A stretch of 64,000 nucleotides of DNA, taken from positions 3,038,001 to 3,102,000 of the forward strand of contig NZ_CP070975.1 of the NCBI RefSeq assembly GCF_017377875.1, written 5' to 3'. Below, one piece after another: positions 17,507 through 26,602 of this stretch. Each line of letters starts with the position of its first letter. Within the stretch, counting starts at the first letter, position 1. The stretch comes from Alcaligenes sp. SORT26 (GTDB taxonomy: Bacteria; Pseudomonadota; Gammaproteobacteria; Burkholderiales; Burkholderiaceae_B). The translations under genes were made by a program, and so were the position numbers. A model generated the notes under the pieces. It was given only the letters and a program-made list of their open reading frames with translations. It was not told where the DNA came from and did no database searches.

Positions 17507-18124
17507 GTGCAGAAAGACTTTCATTTTTACGAGCCCACACAAGGCCATGGATTGCGCCACGACCCGATCAGCTCGATTGTGGGCCCTCGTGTAATTGGCT
17601 GGATCGGCACCAAAAGCACGGAAGGCGTGCTGAACCTGGCTCCGTACAGCTTCTGCAACGTGTTCAACTACCGCCCGCCCGTTATCGCTTTCTCCAGCGT
17701 GGGCTACAAAGACAGCGTGCGCAACGCGATTGAAACCGGCGTGTTTACCTGGAATCTGGCGTCGCGTGATCTGGCCGAGCCCATGAACATGACCAGCCTG
17801 GAACAGGATGTGCGCGAATTTGAAGTCGCCGGTCTGACTCCTGTGGATTCCCGCCTGATTGATGCCCCCCGCGTGGGCGAGAGCCATGCCTCGCTGGAGT
17901 GCAAGGTCACGACTCACTTCCAGTTGAAGGACTCGGAAGGCAAGGACCTGAACACCTGGATGGTGCTGGGCGAAGTGGTGGGCGTGCATGTGTCGCCTAA
18001 CTGCATCGTGGACGGCATTTATCGCACCGCGATTCCACGTCCTATTTTGCGTGGCGGTGGCCCAGGCGATTACTTTGAAATTACGGACCTGGCCTTGTTT
18101 GACATGCCACGTCCCAAGTCCTGA
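17507..18124 (+). CDS. DIM6/NTAB flavin-reductase-like protein (possible cofactor-free oxygenase of indole breakdown)
   Basis: A 205-residue protein of the flavin-reductase-like FMN-binding family, with SSIVGPRVIGWIGT and LAPYSFCNVFNYRPPVIAFSS as core strands and ending in a DLALF segment. The GTG at 17507 is preferred over the upstream TTG at 17480 because AGAGAG lies just before it. A dedicated flavin reductase already exists in the cluster at 14140. In the Acinetobacter iif pathway, IifA is a cofactor-independent oxygenase that opens 3-hydroxyindolin-2-one to anthranilate, and I recall it being of this fold, so this gene is a candidate for that step. A plain flavin reductase is the alternative. 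Confidence 0.8.
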   Translation: MQKDFHFYEPTQGHGLRHDPISSIVGPRVIGWIGTKSTEGVLNLAPYSFCNVFNYRPPVIAFSSVGYKDSVRNAIETGVFTWNLASRDLAEPMNMTSLEQDVREFEVAGLTPVDSRLIDAPRVGESHASLECKVTTHFQLKDSEGKDLNTWMVLGEVVGVHVSPNCIVDGIYRTAIPRPILRGGGPGDYFEITDLALFDMPRPKS

Positions 18125-18185
18125 TAGCAGGGCTGTCGTCAGAAGCTGCTGGTTGGCGGCTTCATTGGGATGACTGAAAATGCAT

Positions 18186-18208
18186 AACGGCGCCGAAAGG
18201 CGCCGTTT
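18186..18208 (+). terminator. Hairpin terminator after the flavin-reductase-like gene
   Basis: A perfect 9-bp stem AACGGCGCC/GGCGCCGTT with a GAAA tetraloop (18186-18207). Only a short T-run follows. It lies between the convergent 17507 and 18347 genes and could serve both. Confidence 0.7.
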
Positions 18209-18346
18209 GCTTGATACTTGCTCAGGGTGTGGCCGGAGTTTTGGACTGTTTTGCGATTACTCGGTGACGGGTCGATCAGACCGATCCAAGGGTAGATAGC
18301 CAGTTACAGACCCATCAATCCGCACTGCGCACCGTAGGCGGGCATC

Positions 18347-19126
18347 TTAGCCCTTGGACGAACCACCCGCCGCCAGGAACTGCGCCAAACGAGCGCTGCG
18401 TGGTGACACCAGCACTTCTTCTGGCGGGCCTTCTTCCTCGATCTGGCCTTCGTGCAGGTACACCACCTTGCTGGAGACGTTGCGCGCAAAACTCATTTCG
18501 TGGGTAACAACCACCATTGTGCGGCCTTCTTCGGCTAAGTTCTGCATAACGCGCAAAACTTCGCCCACGCGCTCCGGATCCAGCGCCGAGGTGGGTTCGT
18601 CAAACAGCATCACTTCCGGTTCCAGTGCCAGCGCACGGGCAATGGCCACGCGTTGCTGCTGGCCACCGGATAAAAAGGCGGGATATTGTTTGGCCAGATC
18701 GCGCGACAGACCAACCTTGTCCAGGTACAGCTCGGCTTTGGCAATGGCCTGGGCCTTGTCCATGCCTTGCACATGAATGGGGGTGGCGGTAATGTTTTCC
18801 AGCACCGTCATGTGGGACCACAGGTTGAAGTGCTGGAACACCATCGCCAAACTGGTACGCAGGCGCTTGAGTTGTTGTTTGTCTACCGCAACCAGCTCAT
18901 CCGTTTTCGGGTCCAGACGGGTTTTCAGTTCCTCGCCCTTGATGACGATACGGCCGGAGTTAGGCGTTTCCAGAAAATTGATGCAACGCAGGAAGGTACT
19001 TTTACCGGAACCGCTGGAACCGATCAGGCTGATGACATCGCCCGGCTCTGCGCTCAAAGAGACGCCCTTGAGTACTTCCAGGGAGCCATAGCGTTTGTGA
19101 ATGTTTTCGATGAGCAGGTTGGGCAT
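18347..19126 (-). CDS. Polar amino acid ABC transporter ATP-binding protein (HisP/GlnQ-type), orphan
   Basis: A 259-residue ATPase with Walker [10 protein letters not shown] (residues 36-44), a Q-loop (VFQHFNLW), the signature LSGGQQQR, Walker [14 protein letters not shown] and the switch His (TH in VVTHEMSF). The layout matches PAAT-family ATPases for histidine, arginine, lysine or glutamine. The ATG at 19126 gives MPNLLIENI, the normal family start; 47 extra codons upstream are open but rich in Cys/Pro and unlike the family. No permease or binding protein is adjacent, so its partners must lie elsewhere. Confidence 0.88.
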   Translation of the reverse strand: MPNLLIENIHKRYGSLEVLKGVSLSAEPGDVISLIGSSGSGKSTFLRCINFLETPNSGRIVIKGEELKTRLDPKTDELVAVDKQQLKRLRTSLAMVFQHFNLWSHMTVLENITATPIHVQGMDKAQAIAKAELYLDKVGLSRDLAKQYPAFLSGGQQQRVAIARALALEPEVMLFDEPTSALDPERVGEVLRVMQNLAEEGRTMVVVTHEMSFARNVSSKVVYLHEGQIEEEGPPEEVLVSPRSARLAQFLAAGGSSKG

Positions 19127-19387
19127 GGAAAGCGGTATCGTATTGAAAATAAAAAAGACCGGCGCGACGCGGCAGAGGGGATTACAGCACAGACTGGCCG
19201 TCAGGCAAATCATTGGGCCTGTGGTTTTCCCGTACAAATCTGTGGGTCTAAACGGATTTGTGCGCATTTCTGGGTTTATGATGCAGTCTTTCCCGCAGCC
19301 CTGATCGGGCTAAGGGCGCAGCGCAAGCCGCGTTTTAGCCAAGCTTAGGTGTCCGTTTTAGGGGACCTGTTTCTAGAGAGTGTTGTC

Positions 19388-19948
19388 ATGAAAAAAGTGG
19401 TCCGTGCCAAGCTGCATGGTATCAAGGTGACCGGTGCCGACTTGAACTATCACGGGTCGATCACCCTGGATCCGGAAATCTGCGAACAAGCGGGCATTTT
19501 ACCCATGGAGTTCGTGGAAATCTGGAATAAGGACAGCGGTGCCCGTATTTCTACCTACGTGATCTTCGGTGAACCCGGCTCGCGCTGCGTGGTTCTGAAC
19601 GGCGCGGCGGCTCGTACCTGTCAAAAGGGCGACACCGTCATCATCTGCGCGACCGAATACGTGATGAACTCGGAAGATCTGTATTCCCTGCGTCCTACCG
19701 TGCTGACCTTCACGCCAGAAAACGAAGTGGACGAAGTCATGCACTACGAAGTGGCCAAGACCGCCCAGCGCGATTACGACTTCCGTGTGGTACGCGACGA
19801 CCGCCCTCGCGGTGCCGAGCGTCCACTGGCCCGTGTCGACGTGGACGCCCTGTCCGCTGACCTGCGCTCCCGTGGTCTGGATGATCGCGCTATTGCTGAC
19901 ATTCTGTCCTGCCACCTGGCCGATTTCGCGCCTGCGAATCAGAACTGA
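19388..19948 (+). CDS. panD: Aspartate 1-decarboxylase PanD with a C-terminal extension
   Basis: Makes beta-alanine for pantothenate and CoA. The 186-residue proenzyme shows the self-cleavage site YHGS with Gly23-Ser24 (Ser becomes the pyruvoyl group), the [15 protein letters not shown]-terminus, and the [19 protein letters not shown] block that shapes the active site. The canonical enzyme is about 126 residues; here about 60 extra residues follow, with charged, helix-forming sequence ([21 protein letters not shown]). The residue before the cleavage Gly is His rather than the Glu of E. coli. The ATG at 19388 was chosen because it reproduces the family start. Confidence 0.9.
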   Translation: MKKVVRAKLHGIKVTGADLNYHGSITLDPEICEQAGILPMEFVEIWNKDSGARISTYVIFGEPGSRCVVLNGAAARTCQKGDTVIICATEYVMNSEDLYSLRPTVLTFTPENEVDEVMHYEVAKTAQRDYDFRVVRDDRPRGAERPLARVDVDALSADLRSRGLDDRAIADILSCHLADFAPANQN

Positions 19949-19991
19949 TTGATCTTCATCGGGCTGCATCTGGTCCGATGATGGCTGTAGT

Positions 19992-20040
19992 AAAAAACGC
20001 TGTGTTTGCTGCCTGAGGCAGTGAACACAGCGTTTTTTTG
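19992..20040. terminator. Bidirectional terminator between panD and the TonB receptor gene
   Basis: AACGCTGTGTT on the left pairs with AACACAGCGTT on the right, with an inner GCTGCC/GGCAGT stem. An A-run precedes and a seven-T run follows, so it can terminate panD (plus) and the convergent receptor gene (minus). Confidence 0.85.
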
Positions 20041-20104
20041 TTCCGTTACAAGGTATTAAGAGCGCTGCGATAAGAGCGCTTGAGTACCTTGTTCACGTTT
20101 AGCC

Positions 20105-22654
20105 TTAGTACTGGGCGCGCAGCGTCAGCATGACGTTACGTGGGTCGCCGTAGTAGTTGTAGGCACGTTCGTGGGCGATGTAGCGGTAGTAGTTCTTGTC
20201 GAACACGTTGTTCACGTTGAGGGTGGCTGAAACCTTGGGCGTGAAGTCGTAGCGCACCATCAGATCGGCCACGGCATAAGGATTTTGCTCGATACGGATC
20301 GTGCCCGCCGTGTTTTCGTACAGGAACTTGGTCTGCCACGTGAAGCCGCCACCCACTGTCCACTGACGCAGTGAGCCAGGCAGGCGGTAAGTGGTAAAGA
20401 GCTTGAACATGTGCTCGGGCGTGCGGGTGTTGAAGGGCTTGCCTTGGTTGGCCGCATCCTTCACGTACTTGGTGGTGTTGTACGTGTAGCCCGCTGTCAG
20501 ATTCCAACCTGGGGCCAGTTCACCCGACAGTTCCGCCTCAATCCCTTCGCTGCGCACTTTGCCAGCCGCCATCGAGCAGTAATCGCTGGTGGTGTAGGGG
20601 CAAGGTTTGGGGCCGTCCAGATCGCTCTGGGCGCGGTTGGTTTCCTCGATACGGAAGGCTGCCAGCGAGGCCTGCACGCGGCCATCCTGGAATTCGCCCT
20701 TGATACCCGCCTCGTAGTTGGCACCCACGATGGGTTTGAGCAGCGAGCCATTGCGGTCGATCGCGTTTTGTGGACGGAACACGTCGGTGTAGCTGGCATA
20801 CAGCGAGTAGTTGTCGTTCAGATCGAATATCAGACCGGCGTACGGTGTGAACTCGCCACTGACCTTGTAGCCCGAGGAGCCCGTGTTGGCGCCCGTGAGC
20901 AGGTTGGTGCTGTCGCTGGTGTAGTCCCACCAACTCCAACGGCCACCCACGATCAGCGTGAGCGGATCGGCAAGGCTCAGACGGGCGGCGGTATAGATGC
21001 CTGACTGCTTGGTGGTGGTGGCGGTACGCGACTCATAGGGCCCAATGTTGGGCGGGGGCAGCGAGGTAGGATCCCAATTAAAGACATCGGGCCGGATGCT
21101 GGCGTATTCACGCAGCGGCACCTGATCAGTCTCGGTAGGGTTGCGGCGCATATTCGCACCCACTACTAGTTCATGCTTGCGGCCCAGCAAGGAGAATGGG
21201 CCCGAGGCGTACAGATCCACGCTGGTCTGGGTGCGGTTCAGGCTGCTGGCCTTGGCGTAGTTCAGAAATGGCCCAAGGTGGGTGTTGCGGTCTACGCCCG
21301 AGCCTGAGGCGGAAAGAAATACCGTGTCCACGTCGTAGTGTTGGCGGTTGGCTGACAGCTTGGTCTGCCAGCCGTTGTCCATCTCCCAGGTCAGATCACC
21401 GAATACGGTGGTACTGCGGGTGGCGCGGTGGTTCCAGTCGGCACCCAGGTAAGTGCTGCGTGGCAGTCCGAGATCGCCACCATCGGCAAAGAAGACAAGG
21501 CCGGTACCGTTGGGCGTGCCCTTGGTGCGCTGGTGGTCCACTCCCACAGTGGCCGTGAGTGAAGGCGTGAAGTCGTACTGCAAGACGCCGTACACCACTT
21601 CCTTGCGTTCCTTGACGTGATCTACGAACGAGTCGCGGTCGTCATGCACCGCTACCACCCGCCCGCGCAGATCCCCACTCTTGTTGAGCGGACCGGAGAC
21701 GTCGGCTTCCACACGGTAGCTGTTCCACGATCCGACCATCGCGCTGCCGCTGGCGGCAAATTCGCGTGTGGGTTGTTTGCGTACCAGATTGAGTGTGCCG
21801 CCCGGGTTGCCAGCACCCTGCAACAGACCCGCAGCGCCGCGTACCACTTCCACGCGGTCGTAGATAGCCATGTCGGCGGCTGCTTCCGAGCCGCCTGCAC
21901 CTAGCGAGACAGGCACGCCGTCAAGCTGGGCAGTGTCCAGCGAGAAGCCACGGATCTGGTAGGTCGTGCCCAGTACTTCGCCTTCCTGCACCTTGACGCC
22001 GGTGGCTTGCTTGAGTGCGTCGTTAAGTGTGAGCAGACCTTGGTCGTCTAGCCGCTGGCGCGTAATGACGCTGACCGACTGCGGAGTTTCACGCGCCGAC
22101 AGATTCATGCGCGTAGCTGAGCTTGCGGAAGCGTTGGTGTAGCTACCTGTGCCTTCGGTCCTTGGATCGAGTTGTCCACGCACGGTTACGGCGCCTAGCT
22201 GGGTGACGTCGTCGGCAGATGGCTGGGGAGCTTGGCGCAGATGATAGCTGCCATCCGAGCTGGCAACGGCGGTCAGGCCGGTACCGCTCAGCAAGGTGTC
22301 CAGCGCGGCCTGGGGCGACAAGGTGCCGGAGGCTCCAGGACTGTTTTTACCCTTGGCCAGTTCAGCCGCTCCCGCTACCAGCACCCCGGAGGCGCTGGCG
22401 AAACGGGCCAGCGCAGTGCTTAAGGGGCCAGCAGGAATGTTGTAGTTCTGGGCGCTGGGTGAGGCCGCTTGCGCCAGGCTCAAGGGCTCGGCTTGAGCCT
22501 GTGTGTGCCACGTGCCCAGGCCCAGTGCGCTGCTGGCGATGGCCAATTGAATCAGGCAGGCCAGCGGGGTCTGTCGAAAACGGGGCTGGAGCGCAGGGGT
22601 GGCAGGTGAAGGGGACGCCTTACGGGCGGCGATAGGCGGGGAATAGCCGGACAT
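20105..22654 (-). CDS. TonB-dependent siderophore receptor with N-terminal STN signalling domain
   Basis: An 849-residue outer-membrane receptor. A long signal region ends near AQAEP. The STN domain (NYNIPAGPLSTALARFA onward, about residues 80-145) is followed by a TonB-box-like TQLGAVTV, the plug (ETPQSVSVITRQRLDD, TYQIRGFSLD, VEVVRGAAGLLQG) and a 22-strand barrel ending in the aromatic LRAQY. The STN domain transduces ligand binding to the FecR/FecI pair encoded just upstream on the same strand. The start at 22654 has AAGGAG eight bases away; the longer frame to 22711 is unlikely. The ligand is probably a ferric siderophore, class unknown. Confidence 0.93.
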   Translation of the reverse strand: MSGYSPPIAARKASPSPATPALQPRFRQTPLACLIQLAIASSALGLGTWHTQAQAEPLSLAQAASPSAQNYNIPAGPLSTALARFASASGVLVAGAAELAKGKNSPGASGTLSPQAALDTLLSGTGLTAVASSDGSYHLRQAPQPSADDVTQLGAVTVRGQLDPRTEGTGSYTNASASSATRMNLSARETPQSVSVITRQRLDDQGLLTLNDALKQATGVKVQEGEVLGTTYQIRGFSLDTAQLDGVPVSLGAGGSEAAADMAIYDRVEVVRGAAGLLQGAGNPGGTLNLVRKQPTREFAASGSAMVGSWNSYRVEADVSGPLNKSGDLRGRVVAVHDDRDSFVDHVKERKEVVYGVLQYDFTPSLTATVGVDHQRTKGTPNGTGLVFFADGGDLGLPRSTYLGADWNHRATRSTTVFGDLTWEMDNGWQTKLSANRQHYDVDTVFLSASGSGVDRNTHLGPFLNYAKASSLNRTQTSVDLYASGPFSLLGRKHELVVGANMRRNPTETDQVPLREYASIRPDVFNWDPTSLPPPNIGPYESRTATTTKQSGIYTAARLSLADPLTLIVGGRWSWWDYTSDSTNLLTGANTGSSGYKVSGEFTPYAGLIFDLNDNYSLYASYTDVFRPQNAIDRNGSLLKPIVGANYEAGIKGEFQDGRVQASLAAFRIEETNRAQSDLDGPKPCPYTTSDYCSMAAGKVRSEGIEAELSGELAPGWNLTAGYTYNTTKYVKDAANQGKPFNTRTPEHMFKLFTTYRLPGSLRQWTVGGGFTWQTKFLYENTAGTIRIEQNPYAVADLMVRYDFTPKVSATLNVNNVFDKNYYRYIAHERAYNYYGDPRNVMLTLRAQY

Positions 22655-22886
22655 GGTGAATGCTGCTCCTTGGAAGCGGTGTAATCGGCGAGAGCAGGCC
22701 GGTCTGCACATGCCCTGCTCCAGTTCTGGCGCAGCGGCACGGGACGTGATGAAACAAGGCCCTCTTTAGCTATATCGAGCAAGCCAAGAAAAAGCGGAAC
22801 TCGGGTTGGAGAAAATATCGGGTTTTGGCAACAAGCCGCCCAGATTGTGGCCTTGGGCGGGTCCTGCTTGCCCAGGGCAAACAGAA

Positions 22887-23900
22887 TCAGCGGCCCGCCT
22901 GGGCGATTTCAATGCTGACCCACCACGGCAAGGTTCGTTTGATACGGATGGGCAGCACGCCTTCCAGCATGCTCAATGCCCGGTCCGGGTCAGTGGCGGG
23001 ATAGCTGCCTATAACCGGTAATTGCGCCGCCTCGGGAGAGACGCTGATATAGCCGCCGCGATAGCGCTGCAGTTCGTTGACCACATCCAGCAAGGGGGTG
23101 TTGTCGGTCACGATGATGCCTTTGACCCAGCTCTGACGTTCGGGGGCGGCAGGGGCGAGCTCCGCAATATGCGAACGGCTCAAGCGGGTCTGTTGCCCCG
23201 CATGCACGATGCGGCGGGTGTTGTGGGCCGAGGTGTCGATCTGGACAGCACCCTGGTAGACCGCCAGCAAGGTCTCCTGGCCATCCAGCCGTACCGTAAA
23301 GCGCGTCCCCAGAGCACGCAGTTGCCCCTGGCGGGTGTTAACCAGAAAGGGGCGGCTGGGGTCAGCGGCGGTTTCAACCAGTATTTCACCGGCCACCAGA
23401 GATAGCACACGCTGGTCGGCACGAAAGTCGTGGTTAAGCGCGGTGTCCGAGCTGAGCCAGACCGTAGACCCATCAGGCAGCACCAGTTTGCGCACTTCTC
23501 CTTGTGGGCTGCGATGCTCGGCAGACCAGGCCAGCACGGTCTGGGATACGGACGTATGTTGCCAGGCAAACCAGCCGCCCAAGCCTGCGCCTGCCAGCGT
23601 GCCCAAGCCCAGCAGTAGTTGACGGCGACGCCTCAGGCGCTGGTTGGCCAGACAATAGCTCTGGACGGCAGCCTGACGATTGCTGCTGTTCTGGATGGTC
23701 TCAAAGCGACCGCTGATGCGCTCTACATACTGCCAGGCCTGACGGTGTTCGGCCTGGGCGGCCAGCCAGTTTTGCCAGTTGTTCTGATCGTCGGGCGAGG
23801 CCTCGCCCGAGCGCAACAGGGCAAACCATTCGGCGGCTTGTTCCAGTGCGCTAAAGGAAGGCTCCAGTGTCTGGTCGGGATGAAGTTCGGAGGTGCTCAT
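22887..23900 (-). CDS. FecR-type anti-sigma/sensor protein (first iron-uptake unit)
   Basis: A 337-residue inner-membrane protein: a cytoplasmic FecR N-terminal (DUF4880) domain with AAEWFALLRSGEASPDD and the Trp-rich QNNWQNWLAA segment, one transmembrane helix (RRRRQLLLGLGTLAGAGLGG, about residues 88-107), then the periplasmic FecR domain (KLVLPDGSTVWLSSDTALNHD ...) and the C-terminal STN-like tail that contacts the receptor. It passes the receptor's signal to the sigma factor encoded 20 bases upstream. The ATG at 23900 gives MSTSELHP and avoids overlap with the sigma gene. Confidence 0.92.
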   Translation of the reverse strand: MSTSELHPDQTLEPSFSALEQAAEWFALLRSGEASPDDQNNWQNWLAAQAEHRQAWQYVERISGRFETIQNSSNRQAAVQSYCLANQRLRRRRQLLLGLGTLAGAGLGGWFAWQHTSVSQTVLAWSAEHRSPQGEVRKLVLPDGSTVWLSSDTALNHDFRADQRVLSLVAGEILVETAADPSRPFLVNTRQGQLRALGTRFTVRLDGQETLLAVYQGAVQIDTSAHNTRRIVHAGQQTRLSRSHIAELAPAAPERQSWVKGIIVTDNTPLLDVVNELQRYRGGYISVSPEAAQLPVIGSYPATDPDRALSMLEGVLPIRIKRTLPWWVSIEIAQAGR

Positions 23901-23920
23901 GGTGGCTTGCGTACGGATAG

Positions 23921-24481
23921 TCAGCGCGGCTCGGGCAGGCTGAGCTCCTGCAGTACGGGCATCTCCGATGCGGTTTGACGGGCCTCCAGCTTCAGGCAGC
24001 ACAACATGGCCTGGCTAAGGTATCGGTGCACCATACGGGTAGAGACGCCCAGTGTTTCGGCAATATCCCGGTTGCTCATGCCATCGGCCATGGCCATGAA
24101 AAAGGCATTGCCGACCTTGGCCGGTAGCGTGCGCAACATGCTGTCTATCTCGTGCAGGGCTTCCAGGACGATGGCTTGATGCTCGGCAGAGGGAGCCAGC
24201 GCAGCCGGGCGGTTGGCCAGTTCTTCCAGCCAGGCTTGTTCAATCTGACGGCGACGCCACAAATCCACGCACATGCCGTTGGCCATTAGCCGCAAATAGA
24301 CACGCGCTTCGGGCTCACTGCCAAATTGGCGAGGTTTTTGTAGCAGTCGTACAAAAACGTCTTGTGCCAGGTCGGCGGCGTCGAAGGAATTGCCCAATCT
24401 TCGCCGCAGCCAGCTATGCAACCAGCTATGGTAATTCCGGTACAGCGATTCCGTGTCTGGTGAGAAGGCGGCAGTGTGCAT
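23921..24481 (-). CDS. ECF sigma factor, FecI family (first iron-uptake unit)
   Basis: A 186-residue sigma factor. Region 2 spans YRNYHSWLHSWLRRRLG to DLAQDVFVRLL (the DA.DL.QDVF signature), and region 4 has NRDIAETLGVSTRMVHRYL as helix-turn-helix. It would direct transcription of the receptor gene downstream of fecR. Expression itself is probably controlled by Fur, since a 7-1-7 inverted repeat lies 60-75 bases upstream of its ATG. Confidence 0.93.
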   Translation of the reverse strand: MHTAAFSPDTESLYRNYHSWLHSWLRRRLGNSFDAADLAQDVFVRLLQKPRQFGSEPEARVYLRLMANGMCVDLWRRRQIEQAWLEELANRPAALAPSAEHQAIVLEALHEIDSMLRTLPAKVGNAFFMAMADGMSNRDIAETLGVSTRMVHRYLSQAMLCCLKLEARQTASEMPVLQELSLPEPR

Positions 24482-24541
24482 GATGCGGTCCAGTGATGCC
24501 TGCTCGACCAGGAAAACGGTAGAGATTCTGGCAATTAGAAC

Positions 24542-24556
24542 TGAGAATAATTCTCA
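24542..24556 (-). promoter_or_regulatory. Fur box upstream of the first fecI-type gene
   Basis: TGAGAATAATTCTCA is a perfect 7-1-7 inverted repeat that differs from the Fur consensus TGATAATNATTATCA only at the symmetric G/C pair. It lies upstream of the minus-strand sigma-factor gene, where Fur-Fe2+ repression is expected. Confidence 0.82.
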
Positions 24557-24565
24557 ATTATCAGA

Positions 24566-24604
24566 AAAAACCGCCCATTCGGCAAGCTGCCGTGGGCGGT
24601 TTTA
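24566..24604 (-). terminator. Terminator of the peptide ABC transporter operon
   Basis: CCGCCCA (24571-24577) pairs with TGGGCGG (24593-24599), with an A-run on the left and TTTT on the right. On the minus strand it follows the last ABC gene and carries a six-U tract. It separates this operon from the fecI-type promoter. Confidence 0.85.
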
Positions 24605-24623
24605 CTGTTGGCATCACATCCGA

Positions 24624-25628
24624 TCAGGCTTGATCGCGCCCTTCTTCAACGGCATGACAAGCGATTTCATGCTGCTCGGTTCTCAGCAAAGCGGGGGCTT
24701 CGCGGCGACAGCGATCATTGGCCAGCGGGCAGCGTGGATGAAAGGTACAGCCCGATGGCGGGTTCAGCGGGTTGGGCACTTCACCAGCCACTGGGATACG
24801 GCTTTTACCTGCCCCGCTCATGTCTGGAATGGCTCCCAGCAGCATGCGTGTGTAGGGGTGGCGGGGTTGTGCAAATAAATCGTCGCGTGGCGCAATTTCC
24901 ACAATCCGGCCCAGATACATCACGCCAACCCGGTCGGCGACGTGGTGCACCACGGCCAGGTTGTGCGAGATGAACAGGTAAGTCAGGCCCAGCTCGCGCT
25001 GCAAGTCCTTCATCAGATTCAGGACCTGCGCCTGCACCGACACGTCCAGTGCCGAGGTAGGTTCGTCACAGACGATGAATTCCGGTTGCAGGGCCAGGGC
25101 GCGGGCAATGGAAATGCGCTGGCGCTGGCCGCCGGAGAATTGATGCGGGTAGCGTTGGGCGTCGTTGGCGTTCAGGCCTACTTGCGTCAGCAGTTCTGCC
25201 ACTTTGGCTTCCTGCTGGGCACTGCTCATCTTGGTGTGGGTGACCAGCGGTTCGGCAATGATGCGGCCCACGCGCCAGCGTGGATTCAGGCTGGCATAGG
25301 GGTCCTGAAAAATCATCTGACGGCGCTTGCGCATGGCCTGCTTGCTGGCTTTATCCATAGACTGCATGGACTGCCCGTCAAACAGGATTTCACCGCGCGT
25401 CAGCGAGTACAGGCCTGTCAGCAGACGGGCTACGGTGGATTTACCACAGCCCGATTCGCCCACCAGAGCCAGGGTTTCACCCTTGTTCAAGGTGAAGCTG
25501 ACCCCGTCGACGGCGCGCAGATTCACTTTGGGTTTGCGGTAGACCAGACGTTCTAGTAAAGGCGGGGAAACATCAAACCAACAGGCAGCGTCCTTGACCT
25601 GGACCAGGGCTTGTTTAGGGGCGCTCAT
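24624..25628 (-). CDS. Oligo/dipeptide ABC transporter ATP-binding protein (DppF/OppF type)
   Basis: A 334-residue ATPase with Walker [10 protein letters not shown], signature FSGGQRQR, Walker [14 protein letters not shown], and the C-terminal Cys cluster [14 protein letters not shown] seen in Dpp/Opp ATPases (an iron-sulfur or metal site in this group). It energises peptide (or nickel/opine-like) import together with the DppD-type ATPase. The start at 25628 overlaps the upstream stop (ATGA), which indicates coupled translation. It is the final gene of the five-gene operon. Confidence 0.92.
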   Translation of the reverse strand: MSAPKQALVQVKDAACWFDVSPPLLERLVYRKPKVNLRAVDGVSFTLNKGETLALVGESGCGKSTVARLLTGLYSLTRGEILFDGQSMQSMDKASKQAMRKRRQMIFQDPYASLNPRWRVGRIIAEPLVTHTKMSSAQQEAKVAELLTQVGLNANDAQRYPHQFSGGQRQRISIARALALQPEFIVCDEPTSALDVSVQAQVLNLMKDLQRELGLTYLFISHNLAVVHHVADRVGVMYLGRIVEIAPRDDLFAQPRHPYTRMLLGAIPDMSGAGKSRIPVAGEVPNPLNPPSGCTFHPRCPLANDRCRREAPALLRTEQHEIACHAVEEGRDQA

Positions 25629-26599
25629 GCGGACTCCTGGGCATGCAGCCAACAGGCCGCCTGTGTCTGAGGGGGGACGGGCATCAGCTCGGGGCGCTCG
25701 ACCAGGCAGCGATCAAAACGGCGGTCACAGCGCGGATTGAAAGCACAGCCCGCAGGGATGGCGTTCAGGCGCGGCATGCTGCCGGGGATTTGTTCCAGGC
25801 GTTCCAGCCCGGCGTGCAGATTGGGGATGGAGCGCATCAGGCCACGGGTATAAGGGTGGCTGGGCTTCTGGATGACGTCCTGCACAGGGCCAATTTCGAT
25901 AATGCGGCCCGCGTACATCACGGCCACGCGGTCAGCGGTTTCGGCAATCACCCCCATGTCGTGAGTAATCAGCATGACCGAGGTGCCTTGCGAGCGACAG
26001 AGCTTTTTCAGCAGGTCGATAATCTGTGCCTGAATGGACACATCCAGCGCGGTGGTGGGCTCGTCGGCCACGATCAGCTTGGGCTCGGCGGCCAGGGCCA
26101 GCGCAATGACCACACGCTGGCGCATACCGCCGGAGAACTGATGCGGGTAGTGGTCGATACGCTCACGGGCGGCCGGGATGCCGGTGGCTTCCAGCAGCTC
26201 GATGGCACGCTCCTGGGCCTGTTTCCAGGACAGGGGCAGGTGCGTCACGATGGTTTCCGCCAATTGATGGCCCACGGTGTACAGCGGGTTCAGCGAGGTC
26301 AGCGGGTCCTGAAAGATCGCGCCAATCTGGCGGCCCCGAATCTTGCGCATCTGGTCCTGATTCAGATTGTCGATACGCTGGCCTTCCAGCAGGATTTGCC
26401 CGCCGCTGATGCGGCCAGGGGCATCCAGCAAACCAATAATGGACGCGCCCGTCAGGGACTTGCCCGCGCCGGACTCCCCCACTACGCCCAGCACTTCGCC
26501 GGGAGCAATGGAAAAGGACACATGATCCAGAGCCTGGAGCACGCCACGTCGGGTCGGAAATTCGACACAGAGGTCTTGGACAGTTAAGAGTGCAGTCAT
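25625..26599 (-). CDS. Oligo/dipeptide ABC transporter ATP-binding protein (DppD/OppD type)
   Basis: A 324-residue ATPase with Walker A GESGAGKS, signature FSGGMRQR, Walker B LIVADEPTTALDV, switch His in LITHDMGV, and the C-terminal CAFNPRCDRRFDRC Cys cluster of the OppD family. It forms the heterodimeric motor with the DppF-type protein. It starts 3 bases after the DppC-type stop. Confidence 0.93.
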   Translation of the reverse strand: MTALLTVQDLCVEFPTRRGVLQALDHVSFSIAPGEVLGVVGESGAGKSLTGASIIGLLDAPGRISGGQILLEGQRIDNLNQDQMRKIRGRQIGAIFQDPLTSLNPLYTVGHQLAETIVTHLPLSWKQAQERAIELLEATGIPAARERIDHYPHQFSGGMRQRVVIALALAAEPKLIVADEPTTALDVSIQAQIIDLLKKLCRSQGTSVMLITHDMGVIAETADRVAVMYAGRIIEIGPVQDVIQKPSHPYTRGLMRSIPNLHAGLERLEQIPGSMPRLNAIPAGCAFNPRCDRRFDRCLVERPELMPVPPQTQAACWLHAQESA

Positions 26600-26602
26600 G
26601 GC

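Noticed and set aside
19127-19267. Extended N-terminus of the orphan ABC ATPase
   Set aside because: Cys/Pro-rich sequence unlike the family; MPNLLIENI at 19126 is the normal start.
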